64,000 bases of DNA from an uncultured Pelagibacteraceae bacterium. Lineage in GTDB: Bacteria > Pseudomonadota > Alphaproteobacteria > Pelagibacterales > Pelagibacteraceae. The position numbers and the translations under genes were made by a program. The notes below the pieces were generated by a model. It saw only the letters and a list, made by a program, of their open reading frames with translations, searched no databases and was not told where the DNA came from. Shown in pieces: positions 63,320 through 64,000 of this stretch; positions within the stretch are counted from its first letter, which is position 1, and each line of letters begins with the position of its first letter. The stretch is taken from contig CACHKQ010000001.1 of assembly GCA_902580445.1 (NCBI GenBank), forward strand, positions 1 through 64,000. Reading direction: 5' to 3'.

Positions 63320-64000
63320 TTAAACAGCTTCTTTTATAGAAAGTTTAACTTTACCTCGATCAAATCCAATTACTTTAACTGAGACTTCATCACCCTCTTT
63401 GACTACATCTGTAACTTTTTCAACTCTTTTTGCTGCTAACTGGGATATATGAACAAGTCCATCTTGTTTTCCTAAAAAGTTTACAAAAGCTCCAAATTCC
63501 ATAATTTTTACAACTTTACCTTTATATGTTTTTCCCATCTCAGGTTTTGCAACAAGGTCGTTTATCATCTGAACTGCAATCTTTCTTGTCTCATCGTTCG
63601 CGGCTGCAATAGTGACTTCCCCTGTATCATTAACATCAACTTTTGCGCCAGACTTTTCAACGATTTCTCTAATTGTAGCGCCACCTTTTCCAATAACAGT
63701 TGCAATATCTTTTTTATCGACTTTTATTTTCTCCATTTTTGGGGTGTGCTTTCCTACTTCTTTTCTTGAAGATTTAATAGTTTTATTCATTTCATTTAAG
63801 ATGTGCACTCGTCCTTCTTTTGCTTGTGCAAGAGCTTTTTCCATAATTTCAAAAGTGATGCCTGTAATTTTGATGTCCATTTGAAGAGACGTGATGCCAT
63901 CTTTTGTTCCTGCTACTTTAAAATCCATATCTCCCAAGTGATCTTCGTCTCCCAATATGTCTGATAAAATTGAAAAATCGTCTTTCTCTTTAATTAGCCC
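63320..64000 (-). CDS. pnp: polyribonucleotide nucleotidyltransferase, C-terminal part (KH and S1 domains; 5' end outside window)
   Basis: [59 protein letters not shown]; frame open to the window edge. Confidence 0.95.
   Translation of the reverse strand, partial: GLIKEKDDFSILSDILGDEDHLGDMDFKVAGTKDGITSLQMDIKITGITFEIMEKALAQAKEGRVHILNEMNKTIKSSRKEVGKHTPKMEKIKVDKKDIATVIGKGGATIREIVEKSGAKVDVNDTGEVTIAAANDETRKIAVQMINDLVAKPEMGKTYKGKVVKIMEFGAFVNFLGKQDGLVHISQLAAKRVEKVTDVVKEGDEVSVKVIGFDRGKVKLSIKEAV

Overview
AT-rich alphaproteobacterial chromosome segment. Gene content and order (pyrF..trpB/trpA/accD/folC/trxA, irr-fabA-fabB-fabI, rpsT-dnaA-dnaN-gyrB, regA/regB) look SAR11/Pelagibacterales-like. Coding is dense, with about 65 genes and almost no intergenic DNA. 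No rRNA, tRNA, CRISPR array, integrase or transposase was recognised. Most of the window is ordinary core metabolism. The outstanding region is 1-5020. Four translationally coupled genes occupy the canonical trpB-trpA-accD-folC position and keep the family folds, but in all four I read substitutions at catalytic or ligand-binding motifs. TrpB-like: E109->D, Q114/H115->M/F, K167->V, S377->C. TrpA-like: D56->C, R179->M, G181->S, with E49/D60/Y175 kept. AccD-like: altered zinc ribbon and altered GGARM-type motif. FolC-like: altered P-loop and altered DH/HNP motifs. trpF is absent from its usual place. This looks like a duplicated primary-metabolism operon that has been re-purposed as a set. Immediately downstream, a thioredoxin gene on the opposite strand is interrupted exactly inside its WCGPC active site by a 48-nt, in-frame, stop-containing insertion dominated by a 16-bp hairpin. 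Removing or skipping exactly 48 nt restores WCGPC and a 106-aa protein, which resembles a translational-bypass element. Alternatives are a recent insertion or an assembly artefact. A +1 frameshift in a chvI-like response regulator is a second recoding-or-error candidate. All homology statements come from reading the translations and remembered family motifs. No searches were run.
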